Positions 33,300-41,946 are shown, numbered from the stretch's first letter. The stretch is 46,759 bases of DNA from Alphaproteobacteria bacterium (GCA_022826345.1 JAJDVB010000230.1:1-46759); one strand, 5' to 3'. A program made the numbers and translations. The notes: a model not told the origin generated them from the letters alone.

Positions 33300-35708
33300 C
33301 TATCCACCGTTACCGGCGCGGCCAGCCTCGATCAAGGCGAGAATCATCTCGGGTTTGAGCGGCAGCGTGGTGATCTCGACGCCGAAGGGCGCGAGAGCGT
33401 CGCAGATGGCGTTGGCGAGCGCGCCCGGCACGGGCCCCGGCCTGCCTTCGCCCACGGCGCGAACGCCCATGGGGTGGTCCGGGCAAGGCGTCGGTGAGTG
33501 GCCAACCGTCACGTTCGGGACATCAGCGGCGGAGGCGAGGCGGTAGTTCTCGAAGTCCGCCGTCAACTGCTGACCGTTCTCGTCGTAGAGGAACTCCTCG
33601 AACATGGCGTTGGACATGCCCTGCACGACGCCGCCCTGAACCTGGCCCTCGACGACGATGGGGTTGATCACCGTGCCCACGTCCTCGCAGGTGGCGTAGT
33701 CGAGGATGGTGAACTGCCCGGTCTCGATATCGACCTCGACCTTGGCGGCCTGCGCGGTGAAACAGATCATCGGCTTGGGCGCCTCGAAGTAGGCTGTGTG
33801 CTCCAGCCCAGGATCCTCACCGGGCGGCAGGTTGATCGAGCCCATGACGATGCGATCCGCCAGCGCGGCGAATTCGCGCCGGATGTTCCCGTCCTTTTCG
33901 TAGACGATCGCGCCCTCCGCGAAGCTGAAGTCGTCCGCGCTCGCGCCGTCAAGACCGTGATCGTGGATCATGTAGCGGGCCATCTTGGCCTTGAGAGCGG
34001 CTGCGGCCTCGGCGATGGCGGCCGTGGTATAGGAGGCGCCGCGCGCGCCGACCGTGCCAGAGCTGAGCGGCGTCGTGCCGGTATCGCCGTGCCGCACGCT
34101 CACGTCGTCGGGATGGATGCCGAAGGCGTCCGCGGCGACCTGCGCCATGGTGGTCTCGTGGCTCTGGCCCTGCGGTGCGTCGCCCTCGTAGATCGCGACC
34201 TTGCCGCGCGGGTCGATTCGCATGGTGACGACGCCGTAGCCGGGCTGGTTCTCCAGCGGCACGAGCACGTCCGACGGAATGCCGGAGAACTCGGCGCCGC
34301 AGGCAAAGCCGATCCCGATGTAACGCCCTTCAGCGCGGGCTTCCTCTTGCAGAACGCGGAAGGCGGCAAGATCGACCTTGTCGATCAGCGTGTCCCACGC
34401 CTTCACATAGTTGCCGCTGTCGTGATGGACGCCGGTCACGCTGGTGAAGGGAAAGTCGGTGATCAGGTTCTTGCGCTTGAGGGCCGCCGTCTCCATGCCG
34501 AGCCTGCGCGCCAGCATGTCGAGGCCGCGTTCCAGCGCGAAGCGGGTGGGCAGCGCCCCGAATGAGCGCGACGGGCTCATACAGGCCTTGTTGGTGACCG
34601 CGCAGCGCAGCTTGATGTCGGCGCGGTCGACATCATAGGCGTTGGGCAGCATGACCGAGCCCAGCGAGGGCATGACGAAACCCCAGTAGACCCCCTGGCG
34701 CCCGTCACCCACGTCGCCGATGCCGCGATTGCGGAGCGCGAGGATGCGTCCCTCCTTGTCCGCCGCGATTTCGAGATCGTGGATCTGATCGCGCTCCTGA
34801 CTGACCGTCATCAGGTGCTCTTCGCGGGTCTCGACCCAGCGCACCGGCCGCCCGAGCTTGCGCGCGAGATGACAGACCACCACGTGCTCGCGGTAGAACG
34901 GCGCCTTGACCCCGAAGCCACCGCCCTGGTCGCGCGGCGCAATGACCCGAACCTCGGCGGTCGAAAGTTCCAGGAGGTCGGCGAGGGCAAGGCGTTCGAT
35001 GTGGGGGCGCTGCGTCGTCAGATGGACGGTGAGCCCGTCGGTCTCGCTCCAGATCGCGAGCGCGCCCCGGGTCTCGATCGGGCAAACGCCGCAGCGTTGT
35101 GTGCGGAAACGCTGCTTGAGCACCACCTCGGCCTTCGCGAACAGCGCGTCGACCTCCGCATCGTTCTTCGCGATCTCATCCGGGTCAAAGCCGCCGGTGT
35201 AGCTGGTGGCGAAGATCTCGTTGTCGTCCCAGTCGTCGTAGACCTTCGGAGCGCTGTCGCGCAGCGCGGCCTCGGCGTCGGTGACCACAGGGAGTGGCTC
35301 GTAATCGACCTCCACGGCGGCGGCGGCGTCCTCGCCGACGTACTTGTCTTCGGCCACAATCGCCGCGAGCGGCTCGCCGTGCCAATAGACCTCGTCCACC
35401 GCGAGCGGCCAGTATTGTCGATACTTGGCGGCGAAGGCGGGGATCAGCACCGGGATCTTTTGACCCTGCATCTCTTGCGAGAGCTCGGCGCCGGTGATCG
35501 CGCCCACCACGCCCGGCATCTCAAGCGCCGCCTCCAGCCGGATGCTCCCGATCTTGGCGTGGGCATGGTCCGAGCGGACGAAGCAGAGGTGCAAGCAGCC
35601 GGGCACGTGGACATCGGCGAGGTACTCGCCACGGCCGGTGAGCAGGCGCGCATCCTCGCGGCGCTCCAGAGAGCGGCCGATCCAGCCTGTCTCGGCGGCC
35701 GCGCTCAC
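33300..35708 (-). CDS. Mo-hydroxylase large (molybdopterin-binding) subunit 2, unusual active-site loop
   Basis: An 802-residue second large subunit of the xanthine/CO dehydrogenase family, only distantly like subunit 1. It has TTQ (Q233), GGGFGVK (262-268, with V where the other copy has Q), and the catalytic glutamate in AVGEGRPGPVP near the C-terminus. The substrate loop reads SPSRSFG (378-384). This matches neither form I (AYxCSFR) nor form II (AYRGAGR) but keeps the S-F of form I. It should therefore act on another substrate than subunit 1. The start is a GTG overlapping the Fe-S subunit stop (GTGA). It would hydroxylate a different position or a different intermediate (inference). Confidence 0.88.
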   Translation of the reverse strand: MSAAAETGWIGRSLERREDARLLTGRGEYLADVHVPGCLHLCFVRSDHAHAKIGSIRLEAALEMPGVVGAITGAELSQEMQGQKIPVLIPAFAAKYRQYWPLAVDEVYWHGEPLAAIVAEDKYVGEDAAAAVEVDYEPLPVVTDAEAALRDSAPKVYDDWDDNEIFATSYTGGFDPDEIAKNDAEVDALFAKAEVVLKQRFRTQRCGVCPIETRGALAIWSETDGLTVHLTTQRPHIERLALADLLELSTAEVRVIAPRDQGGGFGVKAPFYREHVVVCHLARKLGRPVRWVETREEHLMTVSQERDQIHDLEIAADKEGRILALRNRGIGDVGDGRQGVYWGFVMPSLGSVMLPNAYDVDRADIKLRCAVTNKACMSPSRSFGALPTRFALERGLDMLARRLGMETAALKRKNLITDFPFTSVTGVHHDSGNYVKAWDTLIDKVDLAAFRVLQEEARAEGRYIGIGFACGAEFSGIPSDVLVPLENQPGYGVVTMRIDPRGKVAIYEGDAPQGQSHETTMAQVAADAFGIHPDDVSVRHGDTGTTPLSSGTVGARGASYTTAAIAEAAAALKAKMARYMIHDHGLDGASADDFSFAEGAIVYEKDGNIRREFAALADRIVMGSINLPPGEDPGLEHTAYFEAPKPMICFTAQAAKVEVDIETGQFTILDYATCEDVGTVINPIVVEGQVQGGVVQGMSNAMFEEFLYDENGQQLTADFENYRLASAADVPNVTVGHSPTPCPDHPMGVRAVGEGRPGPVPGALANAICDALAPFGVEITTLPLKPEMILALIEAGRAGNGG

Positions 35709-36220
35709 GGCGGAGGCTCGGTCTCGGCCGGCGGCGGAACGGGCTTCACGCCGTGTCGCATGGCGGAGGCGGCGAGGATGGCCTCGACGATATGGCTGTA
35801 GCCGGTGCAGCGGCAGAGGTTGCCGACCAGAGCGCGGCGCACCTCAGCTTCGCTCGGGTTGATGTTCTCGTTCAGGAAATCGACCGCGTTCATCAGAATC
35901 CCGCTGGTGCAAAAGCCACACTGCAAAGCGTGATAGCGGCTGAACGCCTGCTGCAAGCGGTGCAGGTTGTCCCGGCTGCCGAGGCCCTCGATCGTGGTGA
36001 CCTCTTTGCCGTCCGCCTGAACCGCGAGCTTCATGCACGACTTGTGGGCGCGTCCTTCGATCTGCACCGTGCAGGCGCCGCATCGCCCCTCGTAAGTGCA
36101 ACCGATATGCGTGCCGGTGAGGCCGCACTCGTCGCGGATGAAATCGACGAGGAGCAGGCGGAGCGGAACGGTCCGTTCGTGAGCCGTGCCGTTGACGGTG
36201 ACGGTGATCGTCTTCTCCAC
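35705..36220 (-). CDS. Mo-hydroxylase [2Fe-2S] subunit 2 with C-x5-C cluster spacing
   Basis: A 171-residue Fe-S subunit. Ligands of the second (helical) cluster are normal: C101-x2-C104 and C136-x-C138. The first cluster reads GCTYEGRCGAC, that is C41-x5-C47-x2-C50-x11-C62, one residue longer than the usual C-x4-C. The C-x5-C spacing is the adrenodoxin type, so a cluster can still form. I rechecked the codons and see no frameshift. Start: GTG at 36220 with GGGAGG eight bases upstream; an ATG at 36247 would lie inside the FAD subunit gene. A proline-rich tail ends the protein. It pairs with FAD subunit 2 and large subunit 2. Confidence 0.85.
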   Translation of the reverse strand: MEKTITVTVNGTAHERTVPLRLLLVDFIRDECGLTGTHIGCTYEGRCGACTVQIEGRAHKSCMKLAVQADGKEVTTIEGLGSRDNLHRLQQAFSRYHALQCGFCTSGILMNAVDFLNENINPSEAEVRRALVGNLCRCTGYSHIVEAILAASAMRHGVKPVPPPAETEPPP

Positions 36221-36224
36221 GGCG

Positions 36225-37106
36225 TCACCCTCCCGTCGCGCGGGCATGGGCCTCGGCCAGTACCTCCCGGCCGAGCGTGCGGATCAGCACCTTGCGATAG
36301 TGAGCGCTGGCGAGGTGGTCCGTTTGCGTCTCGATCGCATCGGCCGCTGCGATGGCAGCCTCTGCGAAGGCTGCGGGCGTCCCCGGCCGGCCGCACAGAA
36401 CGTCGCCAACGCCGTCGAAACGCCGGGCAGTCGGCAGAATTCCGCCGACACTCAAGCGGGCGTCCGTGCAGACTCCCGTCTTGTCCACCTCGATCAGTGC
36501 AGCGATGCCGACGATCGGCAGGCCGTCAACGGTCCCGCCGTATTTCTTGTAAGCGCTGCCGACGCCGTGAACCTTGGAAGCGGGGAAGTTGATCTCGACC
36601 AAAAGCTCGTCGTCCCGCCGCGCGGTATCGAGCGGCCCAATCAAAAAATCATCAATCGGCACGGTTCGTTCGCCATCGTCCAGCGAAGCGAGAACGAGCG
36701 TCGCATCGAGGCAGAGGCAAACATTGGGCATGCATGAGGCGACATAGTTCCAGCACAGGCTGCCGCCGATGGTGCCGGCATTGCGCACCTGCCGGTCACC
36801 CACCGTCGAGGCTGCGTCCCCGATCGCCTGCAAGGCGCCGTGCAGAGCCGTGGTTACCGCCAGCTCACGGTAGCGGGTCATGGGGCGCACGGTCACACTG
36901 CGCGGCCCCTTGGCGAGGCCACTAAGCTCTTCAACCTCGTTCAGGTCGATGAGCGCAGGCGGCGTCAACAGCCGCGCCTTCATCGCCTGCATCAGGCTCA
37001 TGCCGCCGGCGATGAACGTGGCGTCATCCCCCGCTTCGGCGCGGCACTGCAGCGCCTCTTCGATGGTCCGCGGCGTGAAATAGGTCTCAATCGGCGCTGG
37101 ATACAT
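36225..37106 (-). CDS. Mo-hydroxylase FAD-binding subunit 2
   Basis: A 293-residue CoxM/XdhB-type FAD subunit, first gene of the eight-gene minus-strand operon. The first FAD loop is AGGMSLMQAM (33-42). The second keeps TIGGSL, but the usual AHADPAAD-like continuation is replaced by CWNYVASCMP, so the isoalloxazine surroundings may differ from subunit 1. The start is the ATG at 37106, preceded by CGGAG six bases away; a longer in-frame start lies beyond the dyad at 37121. Translation begins 15 bases from that dyad, so the operator probably covers the start of transcription. Confidence 0.88.
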   Translation of the reverse strand: MYPAPIETYFTPRTIEEALQCRAEAGDDATFIAGGMSLMQAMKARLLTPPALIDLNEVEELSGLAKGPRSVTVRPMTRYRELAVTTALHGALQAIGDAASTVGDRQVRNAGTIGGSLCWNYVASCMPNVCLCLDATLVLASLDDGERTVPIDDFLIGPLDTARRDDELLVEINFPASKVHGVGSAYKKYGGTVDGLPIVGIAALIEVDKTGVCTDARLSVGGILPTARRFDGVGDVLCGRPGTPAAFAEAAIAAADAIETQTDHLASAHYRKVLIRTLGREVLAEAHARATGG

Positions 37107-37120
37107 GATAGCTCCGAGAC

Positions 37121-37140
37121 TATGCTGAATCCTCAGCATA
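37121..37140. promoter_or_regulatory. Perfect 8-4-8 dyad between divergent operons, probable operator
   Basis: TATGCTGA (37121-37128) and TCAGCATA (37133-37140) are exact reverse complements around ATCC. The site lies in the 118-base gap between the Mo-hydroxylase/hydantoinase operon (minus) and the BMP-family importer operon (plus). The shape suits a dimeric repressor or activator of the GntR or LysR class. No such regulator is encoded nearby, so it must act from elsewhere. Confidence 0.65.
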
Positions 37141-37224
37141 TGAAACAGCAAGTGCCGCAACCTACTGGACTGGCTATGTAGCCTCCGCATCAATTGGCAA
37201 GAACGTGAGAAAGGGAGTGTATCA

Positions 37225-38313
37225 ATGAAAATCAAAGCTATCGGAGCCGCATTCGTAGCAGCGGCTCTTCTCGCACTAACCTATACCGCTGCCGAAGCGC
37301 AGGTAAACATCGAAGGAGAGCCGAAAGTCGCCTTCATTTACTTCAACGTGAAGGACGATGGCGGCTGGGTACAGGCGCAAGAAGAGGCGCGCGTTAGCCT
37401 TGAAGCCGACACCGGAATCCATACCGCTTATACCGAAGGCGTCGAAGAAGTCGCATCGAAACTCCGTGCCGTTGTCGAGCGCTATATCAGGCGGGGATAC
37501 AACATCATTGCGGCTTCGGCGTTCGGCTACAACGATGCCTTGCTCGAGATCGCCAAGGAAAATCCCAACGTCGCGTTCTTCAATACGCCAGGCACGGTCA
37601 GCGCGGATAACCTCGAGGGCTATTACGCGCGCACATACGAGAGCCAGTTCCTCTGCGGTATGGTGGCCGGCGCCTTGACCAAGACCAACAAGATTGGCTT
37701 CGTCGCTGCTGTGCCGATCTCGGTCACGACGTGGAACGTCAATGCGTACGCGCTCGGCGCCCAGCTCATGAACCCCGACGCCGTCGTCAACGTCATCTAC
37801 ACCAATGCCTGGTACGACCCGGTCAAGGAGCGGGCGACCGCGCAGGCGTTGCTGGAGCAGGGAGCCGATTTCCTGGGCCAGCACCAGGATACGCCTTCGA
37901 CGCAGATCGTGGCGCAGGAAGCCGGGGTCTTGTCGACCGGCTACCACCGGGACATGAGCGAGTATTCGACCGCCACGCAGTGCTCCTCGGTCTGGGCGTG
38001 GGCGCGCTACATCACGCCGACGGTTCAGGCAATCGTCGCCGGCGATTGGAAGAGCAGTGGAATTCGCTTCCTGGGTATCAAGGACGGCGGTACCGATGCC
38101 GTCTGCTGCGGTCCCGAAGTGCCGGAAGATTTGGCGGCCAAGGTGATGGCGACGCGCGACGAGATCGTCAGCGGCTCGCGCCATGTGTTCCAGGGCCCGA
38201 TCTACGACCAGGACGGCAATCTGGTGGTCGCGGAGGGTGAGCAACTCGATGACGGCCAGATTTGGGGCATGAACTACCTGGTGCAGGGCGTTGTCGGCGA
38301 GCTGCCTCAGTAA
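37225..38313 (+). CDS. BMP-family ABC substrate-binding lipoprotein-like protein (nucleoside/purine type)
   Basis: A 362-residue periplasmic binding protein of the Bmp/Med/PnrA family, whose known ligands are nucleosides and purine-like compounds. A Sec signal is visible (MKIKAIGAAFVAAALLALTYTAAEA, cleaved before about residue 26). No lipobox cysteine is present, so it is soluble. The mature part starts with KVAFIYFNVKDDGGWVQAQEEA, the typical first helix-strand. AAGGGAG precedes the ATG. Four cysteines (in LCGMV, QCSS and CCGP) are more than usual for the family. It heads an operon with a double ATPase and two permeases, and diverges from the Mo-hydroxylase operon. Confidence 0.87.
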   Translation: MKIKAIGAAFVAAALLALTYTAAEAQVNIEGEPKVAFIYFNVKDDGGWVQAQEEARVSLEADTGIHTAYTEGVEEVASKLRAVVERYIRRGYNIIAASAFGYNDALLEIAKENPNVAFFNTPGTVSADNLEGYYARTYESQFLCGMVAGALTKTNKIGFVAAVPISVTTWNVNAYALGAQLMNPDAVVNVIYTNAWYDPVKERATAQALLEQGADFLGQHQDTPSTQIVAQEAGVLSTGYHRDMSEYSTATQCSSVWAWARYITPTVQAIVAGDWKSSGIRFLGIKDGGTDAVCCGPEVPEDLAAKVMATRDEIVSGSRHVFQGPIYDQDGNLVVAEGEQLDDGQIWGMNYLVQGVVGELPQ

Positions 38314-38350
38314 GCTACAGCGGTAACAGGAGCGCTCCCTCCGAGCGGAG

Positions 38351-38401
38351 GCCGCGGCGGCCTCCCGTGCAGGGCTTGACCTGCCGGGAGGTCGCCGCGG
38401 C
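38351..38401 (+). terminator. Large stem-loop between binding-protein and ATPase genes
   Basis: GCCGCGGCGGCCTCCCG (38351-38367) pairs with CGGGAGGTCGCCGCGGC (38385-38401) with a single mismatch, around a 17-base loop. A smaller alternative hairpin, GGAGGCCG/CGGCCTCC at 38347-38365, uses the same left arm. No T-tract follows. It probably lowers ATPase and permease expression relative to the binding protein, or stabilises the binding-protein message. Confidence 0.75.
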
Positions 38402-38426
38402 GCCATGGTGTCGACAGGGGCACGGG

Positions 38427-39920
38427 ATGGCTCATGCCCTGCAGATGACGGACATCGTCAAGTCCTTCGACGGCCGCATGGCGCTCGATCGTGCGGAATT
38501 CTCTGCCGGGTGGGGCGAGGTCCACGGGCTGCTCGGCGAGAACGGCGCCGGCAAGACCTCACTGATGAACGTGCTGTGCGGGCTCTATCGGCCCGACGCC
38601 GGCCGCATGAGCATCGATGGCGTCGAGTACCGCATCGAAGGGCCGTCGCACGCGCGTGCTCTGGGGATCGGCATGGTCCACCAGCACTTCAAGCTGGTGC
38701 AGCCCTTCACCATCTCCGAGAACGTGATGCTGGCGAACCCGCAGACGTCGTGGCGAAAGGGCATCGCCACGGTGTCGGAAGGCATCGCCCGCCTTTCCGA
38801 TGAGCTCGGCTTCGAGATCGATCCCACGGCCCGGATCGATCGCATATCCGTCGCCGAGCAGCAACGCGTCGAGATCATCAAGGTGCTCATGGGAGGCGTG
38901 CGCCTCTTGATCCTCGACGAGCCGACCTCGGTGCTGACCGATGAAGAGGCGGCACGGCTGCTTCGCACGATTCAGGCGCTCGCCCGCCGCGGCACCTGCG
39001 TCATATTGATTACGCACAAGCTGCGTGAGGTGCTGGCCCACGCGGATCGGGTCACGGTCATGCGCGGCGGCCAGACCGTTGCCACGGTCGATGCGGGCGG
39101 CACGAACGCTGCCGACCTCGCCCGCATGATGGTGGGCGATGCGCCTGTCGACGACACCGAACCCGGGCAGAGCGGCCCCGTGCGGCTTGAAATCTCCGAC
39201 CTCACGGCGCGCCGGGACGATGGCGTGAATACCGTTCGCGGCCTTTCGCTCGCTGTCCGCAGCAGCCAGATCTACGGACTCGCGGGCGTCGGAGGCAACG
39301 GCCAGACAGAGCTGGCGGAGGTGCTGATGGGTGTCCGCGCGCCGGAGACGGGTCGTATCGGGCTCGACGGTTCCGACATCACGGCGCACCACCCAAAGCG
39401 CCGCCGCGCGCTCGGCATTCGCAACGTGCCGGCGGACCGCTCCGCCTACGGCCTCGCCCAGGAGCTTTCTGTCAGTGACAACTATGCGTCGACCCGGCTC
39501 GGCAGCGGTGCATTCGGAACGATGGCCTGGGTCTCTCGGCGCACGATCGGGGCGCAAACCAGCGCCGCGCTGGCGGACTTCGAGATTCAGGGCGCGACCG
39601 TCGATACCAGCGCGCGCCTGCTCTCCGGCGGCAACGCGCAAAAGCTGGTGCTTGCACGCGAGTTGCACGGGGAGCCCGCCGTGATCGTGGCCCATTCGCC
39701 GACCCATGGCCTCGACGTGCGCGCCTGCGCGGCGGTCCACGACCATCTGCGCGCGGCGCGGGATTTCGGCGCCGCCGTGCTCTTGATCAGCGAGGACCTC
39801 GATGAGGTTCTCAACCTCTCGGACGTCGTCGGTGTCATCAACCGCGGCGCCATCGTCGGCGAGCTGGCGCGACCGGCGGACCGCCATCGGGTCGGCGAGC
39901 TGATGCTCGGACATGCCTAG
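38427..39920 (+). CDS. Nucleoside/purine-type ABC transporter ATP-binding protein (double domain)
   Basis: A 497-residue ATPase with two ABC domains in one chain, as in the YufO/NupA and sugar-type (RbsA) families. Domain 1 has Walker A GENGAGKTS, signature VAEQQRVEI and Walker B LLILDEPTSVL. Domain 2 has a weak Walker A (GVGGNGQTE) and a Walker B with AHSP where DEP is usual, but an intact LSGGNAQK signature. This asymmetry is normal for the family. The start is the ATG at 38427; longer in-frame starts run back through the stem-loop and are unlikely. The last 8 bases overlap the first permease gene. Confidence 0.9.
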   Translation: MAHALQMTDIVKSFDGRMALDRAEFSAGWGEVHGLLGENGAGKTSLMNVLCGLYRPDAGRMSIDGVEYRIEGPSHARALGIGMVHQHFKLVQPFTISENVMLANPQTSWRKGIATVSEGIARLSDELGFEIDPTARIDRISVAEQQRVEIIKVLMGGVRLLILDEPTSVLTDEEAARLLRTIQALARRGTCVILITHKLREVLAHADRVTVMRGGQTVATVDAGGTNAADLARMMVGDAPVDDTEPGQSGPVRLEISDLTARRDDGVNTVRGLSLAVRSSQIYGLAGVGGNGQTELAEVLMGVRAPETGRIGLDGSDITAHHPKRRRALGIRNVPADRSAYGLAQELSVSDNYASTRLGSGAFGTMAWVSRRTIGAQTSAALADFEIQGATVDTSARLLSGGNAQKLVLARELHGEPAVIVAHSPTHGLDVRACAAVHDHLRAARDFGAAVLLISEDLDEVLNLSDVVGVINRGAIVGELARPADRHRVGELMLGHA

Positions 39921-40986
39921 TCGAACGTTAGCTGTCGGCCGAGTCAGTCTGGAGGTACGTCAGGGCACCGAGTTCTGGCTGCATGGGTTGATCGTGCTTG
40001 CGTCGATTGCGGTCGGGCTCGGGATTTCCGTCCTCTTGCTCGTCGTCTCCGGCATCGACGTCTCGAACATTTTCGAGGAATTCATCGTATTTACGTTCTT
40101 CGACAGCGCCGGCCTCGCCGACGTTCTTCTCGAATGGGCGCCGCTTATTCTCGTCGGTCTTTCCGCCGCAGTCGCCTTTCGGGTCCAGTTCTGGAACATC
40201 GGAATCGAGGGACAATTCGTATGGGGCGCCATCGGTGCGACCGTTGTGATGATCTACGACATTGGCCCCGGTTGGCTCCAAATCTATCTGATGTTCGTAG
40301 GCAGTATTATCGGAGGCATGGCGTGGATCGCGGTGCCTGCGTTTCTCCGGCTGCGCCTGCAAGTCAACGAAATTATCTCAACGTTGCTGCTCAACTACGT
40401 TGCCGCCTTATTCGTCCTGAATCAGTTGTTCGGTGCGTGGCAGGACCCGGCGGCCGTCTATTACAAGACAGCGCAATTTGCCGCTTACCAGCGCTTGCCG
40501 CTCATCGGTTGGGGGCAGATTCATGTCGGCCTCTTCATCGCCATCGCCGCGGCTTTCATCGTCTGGCTGGTTACCGAGAGGAGCCGGTTCGGTGCCTACA
40601 TGAAGTTCGTCGGCAGCAATCCCGGCATGGCGCTGGCGTCGGGAATTCCGGTCACGCTCACCATTCTCGTCGCTGTGATGCTCTCGGGCTCGCTGTCGGG
40701 GCTTGGAGGATATCTGGTCGCCTCGGGCCAGGAGTACGCGCTCACCATCTACGTCGCCATCGGTTACGGCTTCTCGGGCATTGTCATCGCCTTCCTCTCG
40801 CGCAACAACCCGGCGGCAGTCGTCGTCGTGTCCTTCCTGATGGCCGGGCTCTACGTCGGCGGCGAGAGCATCCAGGTCTTCTACGGTTTGCCCGAGGCCC
40901 TGATCGGGCTCATCCAGTCGATCATCGTGATCTGCGTGGTGGGCTCGGAGTTTTTCGTTCGATACCGCGTACGCTGGATGCACTAG
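39913..40986 (+). CDS. Nucleoside/purine-type ABC transporter permease 1 (YufP-like)
   Basis: A 357-residue inner-membrane permease of the BPD-transp-2 type. After a basic N-terminus come hydrophobic segments starting HGLIVLASIAVGLGISVLLLVV. The diagnostic FWNIGIEGQFVWGAIGA (about residues 94-110) and the LQVNEIISTLLLNYVAALF turn match YufP/NupB permeases. The ATG overlaps the ATPase stop by 8 bases; no ribosome-binding site is obvious, fitting translational coupling. It ends 2 bases before the second permease. It forms half of the channel for the ligand of the BMP-type protein. Confidence 0.9.
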   Translation: MPSRTLAVGRVSLEVRQGTEFWLHGLIVLASIAVGLGISVLLLVVSGIDVSNIFEEFIVFTFFDSAGLADVLLEWAPLILVGLSAAVAFRVQFWNIGIEGQFVWGAIGATVVMIYDIGPGWLQIYLMFVGSIIGGMAWIAVPAFLRLRLQVNEIISTLLLNYVAALFVLNQLFGAWQDPAAVYYKTAQFAAYQRLPLIGWGQIHVGLFIAIAAAFIVWLVTERSRFGAYMKFVGSNPGMALASGIPVTLTILVAVMLSGSLSGLGGYLVASGQEYALTIYVAIGYGFSGIVIAFLSRNNPAAVVVVSFLMAGLYVGGESIQVFYGLPEALIGLIQSIIVICVVGSEFFVRYRVRWMH

Positions 40987-40988
40987 GC

Positions 40989-41918
40989 ATGGTCGAGTTC
41001 ATCGTCAACTGGGTCGCGTTCACGCCGGTCTTCGCCGTGCCGCTGATGCTGGCGTCTATCGGGCTCATCATCAACGAGCGCGCGGGCGTGATGAATCTCG
41101 GCGCCGAGGGGGTCATGCTCGTCGGCGCCTTTGCGGGCGTGGTCGTCTACATCGAGAGCGGCAACATCCTCGCGCTCGGAACCCTCGGGGCCATCGCTGC
41201 GGGCCTCGCGGTCTCGGCCCTCTTCGCCTTCATGGTCGTGACGATGCGCCTAAACCAGGTCGTGGCGGGCATCGCCATCGTCTTCTTCGCCTCCGGTCTC
41301 ACCGGCCTCATTGGCAATCCCTGGACCGAGCGGGCGGTCGAAGGCTTCACCAAGGTGGACATGGGAGTTCTCTCGACCATCCCAGTGCTGGGCAAGATCC
41401 TGTTCAGCCAGGACCTGATGGTCTATGCGAGCGTCCCCATCGTCTATTTCGTCTGGCGTTTTCTCCACCGCAGCATTCCCGGCATGAAGCTCCGCGCCGT
41501 CGGAGAGAATCCGCAGGCAGCGGACGCGGCCGGCGTCAGCATCGACCTCATGCGTTTCGGCGCCGTGGTCACGGGTGGTGCGCTGGTCGGGCTTGCCGGC
41601 GGCTATCTAGCGCTCGCGGCGTCAAAAATCTGGGTCGAAGACATGACCCATGGACGCGGCTGGATCGCCGTCGCTCTGGTCATCTTCGCGCGCTGGCGGC
41701 CGGGACGCGCCGTGCTGGGCGCGCTGCTGTTCGGCGGAATCGAGGCGCTGATCCCGCGCATTCAGGCGGTGGGATTGGCGGTGCCGCAGTATCTCTTGCT
41801 AATGATGCCCTACCTGGTGACGCTCGCCGTTCTGACCTACGTCGGCCTCGTTTCACGCACCGGCTCGGGCGCGCCGGGCGCGCTCGGCCTGCCCTACGTT
41901 CGCGAGGATCGGCGATAG
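40989..41918 (+). CDS. Nucleoside/purine-type ABC transporter permease 2 (YufQ-like)
   Basis: A 309-residue permease of the YufQ/NupC-ABC type. The N-terminus VPLMLASIGLIINERAGVMNLGAEGVMLVG is typical of the family in its N-E-R-x-G-V-x-N-L-G-x-E-G turn. A second landmark is VGENPQAADAAGVSID, the coupling region. The start is the ATG at 40989, two bases after the previous stop; a longer frame through the first permease is only a shadow. Two hairpins follow its stop, so the operon ends here. Confidence 0.92.
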   Translation: MVEFIVNWVAFTPVFAVPLMLASIGLIINERAGVMNLGAEGVMLVGAFAGVVVYIESGNILALGTLGAIAAGLAVSALFAFMVVTMRLNQVVAGIAIVFFASGLTGLIGNPWTERAVEGFTKVDMGVLSTIPVLGKILFSQDLMVYASVPIVYFVWRFLHRSIPGMKLRAVGENPQAADAAGVSIDLMRFGAVVTGGALVGLAGGYLALAASKIWVEDMTHGRGWIAVALVIFARWRPGRAVLGALLFGGIEALIPRIQAVGLAVPQYLLLMMPYLVTLAVLTYVGLVSRTGSGAPGALGLPYVREDRR

Positions 41919-41919
41919 G

Positions 41920-41946
41920 CGGTCGCGCGCGCTGGTCCCGCGACCG
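41920..41946 (+). terminator. Hairpin just after the importer operon
   Basis: CGGTCGCG (41920-41927) pairs with CGCGACCG (41939-41946) around an 11-base loop, two bases past the last stop codon. No T-tract follows. Confidence 0.55.
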
